Source: Methanobacteriaceae archaeon (GTDB taxonomy: Archaea; Methanobacteriota; Methanobacteria; Methanobacteriales; Methanobacteriaceae). Taken from it: 9,591 nucleotides of DNA. A program made the translations under genes and the position numbers. The notes beneath the pieces were generated by a model that was given only the letters and a program-made list of their open reading frames with translations, had not been told where the DNA came from and did no database searches. Every line of letters starts with the position of its first letter. Within the stretch, counting starts at the first letter, position 1. Positions 6,153-9,591 of the stretch are shown here, one piece after another. The DNA lies in contig JAUXXK010000360.1 of assembly GCA_030681145.1 (NCBI GenBank), positions 1-9,591 on the forward strand, in the 5' to 3' direction.

Positions 6153-6632
6153 ATGGAAAAAATGGGTAATTCATTGGTATTGATAGTGTTAGGTTTGATT
6201 GTTTTGGCTTTCCCATTGTTAGGACTGATTCCATTAAGTTTAATTACCGGATTTGCGGTTCTATTTTTAGGGGTCGGTCTTTTATTAAGCGGAATAGCTG
6301 AAATGGGTGAAAGTGCCGGTTTAGGTATACTAGAAATTATATTTGGAATTATTGCTCTGATTCTTGGTATTGGCTTTATATTCAACCCAGGATTATTCAG
6401 TTGGTTAGTTGGTTTTATAGTATGGATAATTGGATTATTCCTAATTATAGCAGGTATTATGGGCATAATCACCAAAGCTGGAGATAGTAGATGGAATGGA
6501 GTCATAGCACTAATAATAGGTTTACTGTATATTGTTATTGGTAATTTAGTTGCAGATCCTATGATTTTAGGTGCATTAATAGGCCTATGGCTTTTACTAA
6601 GTGGAATATTAATGATTTTTATAAAAGATTAA
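6153..6632 (+). CDS. DUF308/HdeD-like six-helix membrane protein (copy 1)
   Basis: The 159-aa protein is almost wholly hydrophobic, with six predicted membrane helices at about 7-27, 31-50, 56-77, 82-105, 114-132 and 138-157. It shows the threefold pattern of DUF308: a helix rich in LG/IG, a short loop with Pro, then a helix ending LLLSGI or LIIAGI (LLLSGIAEM near 43, LIIAGIMGI near 97, LLLSGILMIF near 147). HdeD of enteric bacteria, an acid-resistance membrane protein, belongs to this family; no activity is known for archaeal members. AGGAGGGA precedes the ATG. It aligns without gaps over its full length to the minus-strand protein at 7410-7889, sharing for example IVLAFP, SLITG, GIIALILGIGFI and IGLW. 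The gene is probably transcribed alone, from a promoter in the palindrome-bearing spacer, and ends at T-tract and hairpin signals. It probably acts in the cytoplasmic membrane. Confidence 0.85.
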   Translation: MEKMGNSLVLIVLGLIVLAFPLLGLIPLSLITGFAVLFLGVGLLLSGIAEMGESAGLGILEIIFGIIALILGIGFIFNPGLFSWLVGFIVWIIGLFLIIAGIMGIITKAGDSRWNGVIALIIGLLYIVIGNLVADPMILGALIGLWLLLSGILMIFIKD

Positions 6633-6654
6633 AAATTAATATCCACATATTTTC

Positions 6655-6661
6655 TTTTTTT
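6655..6661 (+). terminator. Oligo-T terminator of DUF308 copy 1
   Basis: Seven T residues, preceded by ATTTTC, start 22 bases after the stop codon. This is an archaeal-type T-tract stop. Confidence 0.5.
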
Positions 6662-6677
6662 AATTAAATTAATAACA

Positions 6678-6701
6678 AAAAACAGATAAAATGCTGTTTT
6701 T
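6678..6701. terminator. Hairpin between the convergent DUF308 genes
   Basis: Arms AAAAACAG (6678-6685) and CTGTTTTT (6694-6701) form an 8-bp stem around the loop ATAAAATG. Because the arms are A-rich and T-rich, the hairpin reads as stem plus T-tail from either direction. It suits a bidirectional terminator between converging transcripts. Confidence 0.5.
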
Positions 6702-6780
6702 ATTCTTTAAAATGGAATTAATCTTATTTATTTTGAATAATTAGAATTATAAATAAATTTTAATCTTAATAATTTTGGAT

Positions 6781-6787
6781 AAAAAAA
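6781..6787 (-). terminator. Oligo-T terminator of the minus-strand operon
   Basis: Seven A on the plus strand give T7 on the minus strand, about 38 bases past the stop codon of the last minus-strand gene. Confidence 0.5.
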
Positions 6788-6825
6788 GAAGTTAAAGAAA
6801 TTTTTTATTTAAATCATTTTTAATA

Positions 6826-7344
6826 CTATTCTTTTTTCATTTGGGGTTCATTATCTATACCAAATAAATCAAAGATCTCCATTATACCTGCTATTATTAA
6901 GAAAGCTCCAATTATTGCTGCTAATACTAATGGATTATTAATATATGACCCAATTAAAATTAGCAATATACCTATTATAATACCTAAAGCTCCCATAGAT
7001 TTTCCTTTAAGCCCTTCACCAGAAATTAGTGCGGTTAAACCGGCCAGTATAATGAAAAATCCTACAACATATAATGCAAAGAATGTAAAGAATTCAAAAG
7101 CTTTAATATCTGCAATAAAAACTATTCCCATCATTATAGCAAAAATAGCAAGTATCAAGCTGGCTATTCCCGCCGCAAAACTTCCAGTTTTTAAGCCTTG
7201 TGTTAAAAACCAGATTCCTAAAAATATTATTCCAATACCTAAAATAACGTTAATTGTAAAAACACTAATTAAAGGAAACATGATAACAATTAAACCCAAT
7301 ATTATTGCCACTATACCAGATAATACATTTTTTGTTTCTTTCAT
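6826..7344 (-). CDS. DUF308/HdeD-like six-helix membrane protein (divergent copy)
   Basis: The 172-aa integral membrane protein has six predicted helices and the DUF308 threefold pattern, such as GIVAIILGLIVIMFPLISVF near 10, FFIILAGLTALI near 96 and AFLIIAGIMEIF near 147. It is clearly related to the 159-aa pair here but much more diverged and needs gaps to align. It carries an extra charged tail of about 14 residues (FGIDNEPQMKKE). AGGAG (7353-7357 on the plus strand) lies eight bases before the ATG. It is the last gene of the minus-strand set SHOCT, DUF308, DUF308, 65 bp after the preceding gene, and is probably co-transcribed. Its function is unknown; it may pair with the other DUF308 protein in the membrane. 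Confidence 0.85.
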   Translation of the reverse strand: MKETKNVLSGIVAIILGLIVIMFPLISVFTINVILGIGIIFLGIWFLTQGLKTGSFAAGIASLILAIFAIMMGIVFIADIKAFEFFTFFALYVVGFFIILAGLTALISGEGLKGKSMGALGIIIGILLILIGSYINNPLVLAAIIGAFLIIAGIMEIFDLFGIDNEPQMKKE

Positions 7345-7409
7345 GAAAAATACTCCTAATTAATTTAAACATCTCATCTAATTTTTTAAAAATTGTTGCT
7401 AAGAATTAT

Positions 7410-7889
7410 CTATTCTTTTTGAAACAGAATTAAAAATCCGGTTATTAATATCCATAATCCTATTAAAGTGCCTAAAATAGCAGGATCAGATACCAATGTA
7501 GCAATAATCAAGTAAATTATACCTAAAATTAAAGAAACTACACCAGAACTTTTATCTTCACCAAATTTACCAGTTATAGTTACAATTCCTATTCCTAACA
7601 ATATAAATCCTGCAATAAATACTAATAAAGAAGCAACAAAGCTGAATAGGGCCGGATTGATAATAAATCCAATACCCAAAATTAGGGCTATAATTCCTAA
7701 TATTATTCCCGAAATTCCCAAACCAAAACTTTCACCTATTTCAACAATTCCACCTAATAGAAGACCAACACCTACAATGGATATAATTAATCCTGTTATC
7801 AAACTAAAGGGAAATAATCCTATAATTGGAAAAGCTAAAACAATCATTCCTATTAATATAAGAATCAAAGCGCCTTGTTTTTTTTGCAT
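7410..7889 (-). CDS. DUF308/HdeD-like six-helix membrane protein (copy 2)
   Basis: The 159-aa membrane protein has six predicted helices. It is the close paralogue of the protein at 6153-6632: both are exactly 159 aa and align end to end without gaps. Shared blocks include IVLAFP near 15, SLITG near 28, VGLLL near 41, GIIALILGIGFI near 65 and LIGLW near 142. The first Met codon of the longer frame is a GTG at 7898, but that GTG sits inside the AAGGTG ribosome binding site. The ATG at 7889 has the right spacing and gives the same length as the paralogue, so I take 7889. The gene lies 32 bp after the second SHOCT gene and 65 bp before the 172-aa DUF308 gene, and all three probably form one operon. 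Its role in the membrane is not known. Confidence 0.87.
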   Translation of the reverse strand: MQKKQGALILILIGMIVLAFPIIGLFPFSLITGLIISIVGVGLLLGGIVEIGESFGLGISGIILGIIALILGIGFIINPALFSFVASLLVFIAGFILLGIGIVTITGKFGEDKSSGVVSLILGIIYLIIATLVSDPAILGTLIGLWILITGFLILFQKE

Positions 7890-7897
7890 AGATATCA

Positions 7898-7903
7898 CAC
7901 CTT
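7898..7903 (-). promoter_or_regulatory. Ribosome binding site deciding the DUF308 copy 2 start
   Basis: On the minus strand AAGGTG ends eight bases before the ATG at 7889. The upstream GTG candidate overlaps this site and so cannot be its start. Confidence 0.7.
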
Positions 7904-7921
7904 AAAAAAAAATTAAAAAAT

Positions 7922-8137
7922 TTATTCGAATAATAGATCATACTCGTCTTGGGTAATTACTCCTTTACTAGTTAATAGCTTGGCTAATTTTTTTAATTTA
8001 TCTGAGTTATCTGAGTTAACTGGTGCTTCAGTTTCTGGGGATTGTTTTTCTGATTGATTCATCCCATTTACTGCACTCATTCTTCTCCTAGTTCTTCGTC
8101 TAGCTCCTCCTCTTCCAAGGGGGCCTAAATCTGGCAT
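7922..8137 (-). CDS. Small Arg-rich SHOCT-domain protein (copy 2)
   Basis: This 71-aa protein is paralogous to the one at 5382-5609. Its N-terminus MPDLGPLGRGGARRRTRRRM differs from copy 1 at one residue only. The middle (about 21-44) is Ser/Glu/Pro-rich and unlike copy 1. The C-terminal SHOCT part (DKLKKLAKLLTSKGVITQDE, then YDLLFE) is again close. A GGAGTGAT site (8141-8148) precedes the ATG. It is the first gene of a minus-strand operon with two DUF308 genes, starting 32 bp downstream. SHOCT modules are known mainly as short oligomerisation-type helices at protein ends. Here the module makes up almost half the protein, so the product may act as an adaptor for the membrane proteins. This role is inferred from context only. 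Confidence 0.85.
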   Translation of the reverse strand: MPDLGPLGRGGARRRTRRRMSAVNGMNQSEKQSPETEAPVNSDNSDKLKKLAKLLTSKGVITQDEYDLLFE

Positions 8138-8180
8138 AATATCACTCCTTTTTATTTAAAATTTAAATCTAATCTTATCT

Positions 8181-8194
8181 CTTTTATTTTTAAA
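8181..8194 (-). promoter_or_regulatory. Candidate TATA box of the minus-strand SHOCT/DUF308 operon
   Basis: On the minus strand the site reads TTTAAAAATAAAAG, 44-57 bases before the ATG at 8137. This would give a transcription start near 8160 and a short leader holding the ribosome binding site. Confidence 0.4.
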
Positions 8195-8264
8195 GTCTTA
8201 AGAAAATGGGGCTTTTTTAAATCAACCCCTATTAATCCATAATAATATAAATGATATTCAACTA

Positions 8265-8303
8265 AATATAATTATTTATTTAAATGTACAATTCAATTAT
8301 ATT
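8265..8303. repeat. Inverted repeat of TATA-like elements in a divergent spacer
   Basis: AATATAATT (8265-8273) and its exact complement AATTATATT (8295-8303) flank 21 bases. The right arm sits about 39-47 bases before the ATG at 8342 and is the likely TATA box of that gene. The left arm is the same element facing SHOCT copy 2, so it may be a second, distal promoter for the minus operon. Alternatively the pair may be a binding site for a dimer. Confidence 0.35.
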
Positions 8304-8341
8304 GGATTGTTGGACTGATTTATGTAAAATTAGGTGAAAAT

Positions 8342-8854
8342 ATGGATCGCAACAAATTAATTCTGCCCGGAGTAATAATATTAATAGCGGTTGTAATTAT
8401 TATTACATTGAGTATAAATTTTGGAGATAGTACATTTGAAACAGGAAATTTATATTTCCAATATCCGAACTCCTGGAATAATGAACAAATAATAGGCACT
8501 TTTGACAATAATTCATTGTTTTCTCAAGTTATTTTAACTGCAAATATTCCAAACGGAGCAAGCCAAAAATCTTATATAATTATTCAAATGCAAAAAAAAT
8601 CTAATGGGACATTCCAACTTCCAGGGACTAATACAATAGTAATGAATACAACTAATTCAACTGTAGGATCTACTAACGTTGGAAATATCACAGCAACCCA
8701 ATTTGCAACATATGTCCCTAGCTTAGCTCAAAAAGTAACAATTGTAGATAAGGCCAACAATTACTATATAATATCCTTTATATGTCCACCAAATGCAGCA
8801 AATCAAACAAGTAAAGACTATAATTCTATTTTAGCGACTTTTAAAATACAGTAA
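8342..8854 (+). CDS. Membrane-anchored extracytoplasmic protein, possibly PsbP-like
   Basis: The 170-aa protein has a short basic N-terminus (MDRNK) and one hydrophobic helix at about 7-25, followed by a polar domain facing outwards. The domain starts with a YFQYPNSW stretch at 38-45 and ends with KDYNSILATFKIQ. This pattern (a 'f.YP..W' start and an 'S..F.I' end) is seen in small PsbP-like proteins of methanogens; the match is by eye and tentative. Six N-X-S/T sequons occur (Asn56, 88, 102, 105, 115, 154), fitting an archaeal N-glycosylated surface protein. There is no lipobox Cys; the only Cys is at 148. AGGTGA lies four bases before the ATG. The gene is divergent from the minus-strand SHOCT operon and ends at a 13-T tract, so it is probably monocistronic. 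Its binding partner and function are unknown. Confidence 0.8.
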   Translation: MDRNKLILPGVIILIAVVIIITLSINFGDSTFETGNLYFQYPNSWNNEQIIGTFDNNSLFSQVILTANIPNGASQKSYIIIQMQKKSNGTFQLPGTNTIVMNTTNSTVGSTNVGNITATQFATYVPSLAQKVTIVDKANNYYIISFICPPNAANQTSKDYNSILATFKIQ

Positions 8855-8864
8855 ATATATATAA

Positions 8865-8877
8865 TTTTTTTTTTTTT
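8865..8877 (+). terminator. 13-T terminator after the anchored protein gene
   Basis: An uninterrupted run of 13 T begins ten bases past the stop codon. It is the strongest T-tract in the window and a typical archaeal transcription stop. Confidence 0.65.
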
Positions 8878-8951
8878 AGTTTTTATTATAATTAAAGTAA
8901 GAAATATTTTATTTATCATTAAATCATATTTTTAGGGCAGTGAATGAAATA

Positions 8952-8965
8952 TAAATAATTATTTA
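8952..8965. repeat. 14-bp palindrome TAAATAATTATTTA
   Basis: This perfect palindrome lies about 75-88 bases before the ATG at 9040. It shares the core ATAATTATTTA with the sites at 5964 and 8268. It could be an operator or simply promoter-type AT-rich DNA. Confidence 0.3.
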
Positions 8966-9039
8966 ATATAAATGTCTAATTAAAGTTAAATAAGATTATA
9001 TCAATTCATTATATAATCAATGATTTAAAGGTGATAAAA

Positions 9040-9591
9040 ATGAGCTATTTTAATCCGGATAAGGATAAGATGAGTCCCTTGCAAAGAAATTTACTCCGAT
9101 TATTGCGGATTTTTCTTTTAGTTTCTGGTATTTATATTTTGATTTTTGGTGGAGCTAATGGTGCTGAGAGAATTTTTGGTTTATTAATTCTAGTAGCACT
9201 TGCCATAATTAATGCTCCCGCTTTTCTAACACGTGGAAAAATACGTGCAATCCCGGTGGAAATTGAGCTGATATTATTGGCCATGGTCCTTTTTGAACTG
9301 GTTGGAGGAGATGCTCTAGGATTATATGTTAAACTTCCCCACTATGACAACTTTATGCATTTCATGTTACCCCTATTTCTGGCATTAATCGGTATGATGG
9401 TTGTTTACACCATGTACTACTATGGCAAACTCCAAGCATCATATGGAGTCATGGCCTTTATTATTATAATTATGACTATAGGATTTGGAGCAATATTGGA
9501 AATGGGAGAATATACTTATGATACGTATTTATCCCAGGGCCCTTTAGGGGAAATAACTGGTAACACTCAAATGCAGGGTTCTCCCACACAA
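9040..9591 (+). CDS. YjdF/DUF2238-like integral membrane protein, N-terminal part (3' end outside window)
   Basis: 184 codons are visible with no stop before the right edge. An AGGTGAT site (9028-9034) precedes the ATG by five bases. After a charged start (MSYFNPDKDKMSPLQRN), hydrophobic helices lie at about 20-38, 44-61, 73-90, 108-127 and 134-153. Conserved-looking polar residues sit at the membrane edges: Asp103 and His107 in HYDNFMHF, Glu154 and Glu157 in EMGEY, and Asp161. They are followed by a polar loop GNTQMQGSPTQ. This order (D..H, then E..E...D, then a 'G.TQ.....T' loop) is that of the DUF2238/YjdF family, whose activity is not known. The assignment is by eye. The gene is separated from its left neighbour by a 13-T terminator and probably has its own promoter. 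Confidence 0.75.
   Translation, partial: MSYFNPDKDKMSPLQRNLLRLLRIFLLVSGIYILIFGGANGAERIFGLLILVALAIINAPAFLTRGKIRAIPVEIELILLAMVLFELVGGDALGLYVKLPHYDNFMHFMLPLFLALIGMMVVYTMYYYGKLQASYGVMAFIIIIMTIGFGAILEMGEYTYDTYLSQGPLGEITGNTQMQGSPTQ

Noticed and set aside
6002..6505. Minus-strand frame of 167 codons overlapping DUF308 copy 1
   Set aside because: Pro/Ile/Asn-rich translation typical of the reverse strand of a hydrophobic gene; the plus strand has a ribosome binding site and a full-length paralogue.
7052..7363. Plus-strand frame opposite the 172-aa DUF308 gene
   Set aside because: Same Ile/Pro/Lys shadow pattern; the minus-strand gene has a ribosome binding site and helix pattern.
7922..7933. Palindrome TTATTCGAATAA
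   Set aside because: It falls in the last codons and stop of SHOCT copy 2 and is explained by coding sequence, despite resembling the 724-735 palindrome.
8207..8229. GGGG/CCCC pairing around a T-rich loop, considered as a terminator or RNA hairpin
   Set aside because: Only four pairs with a long loop and mismatched flanks, and it lies between divergent promoters where no terminator is needed.

Overview
The window is most likely a piece of a Methanobacteriales genome, probably Methanobacterium-like. It shows AT-rich intergenic DNA, GGAGGTGA-type ribosome binding sites, oligo-T transcription stops typical of archaea, a PAS-type sensor, and many small hydrophobic proteins of the DUF308 and SHOCT kinds common in methanogens. 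The genus is inferred from gene style and was not confirmed by any search. No rRNA, tRNA, CRISPR array, insertion sequence or integrase was seen.

Layout. (1) 1-693, minus strand: the N-terminal 231 residues of a PAS-repeat sensor running off the left edge. A 309-bp spacer with a 12-bp palindrome follows. (2) 1003-5261, plus strand: a two-gene sulfatase unit, made of an anaerobic sulfatase-maturating radical SAM enzyme (anSME) followed by a 970-aa Cys-type sulfatase with an N-terminal DUF1269 domain. (3) 5382-8137: a mirror-like locus of small membrane-associated proteins. On the plus strand lie a 75-aa SHOCT protein, a 52-aa two-helix membrane peptide and a 159-aa DUF308 protein. Convergent to them on the minus strand lie a 71-aa SHOCT paralogue, a second 159-aa DUF308 protein and a 172-aa DUF308 protein. 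The two halves meet at a hairpin and T-tract terminator zone. (4) 8342-8854, plus strand: a membrane-anchored extracytoplasmic protein, possibly PsbP-like, with six N-glycosylation sequons. (5) 9040 to the right edge, plus strand: the first 184 residues of a YjdF/DUF2238-like integral membrane protein.

How the parts fit. The anSME should convert Cys260 of the downstream sulfatase to formylglycine in the cytosol. The sulfatase has no signal peptide and carries a glycine-rich hydrophobic DUF1269 segment, so it may work inside the cell or at the inner membrane face; its substrate is unknown. The SHOCT/DUF308 cluster looks like a membrane or envelope system of unknown function that arose by duplication. 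Its most conserved part is an almost identical Arg-rich N-terminal motif in the two SHOCT proteins, kept despite many silent changes. A perfect 22-bp palindrome upstream of the plus-strand DUF308 gene is the best candidate operator.
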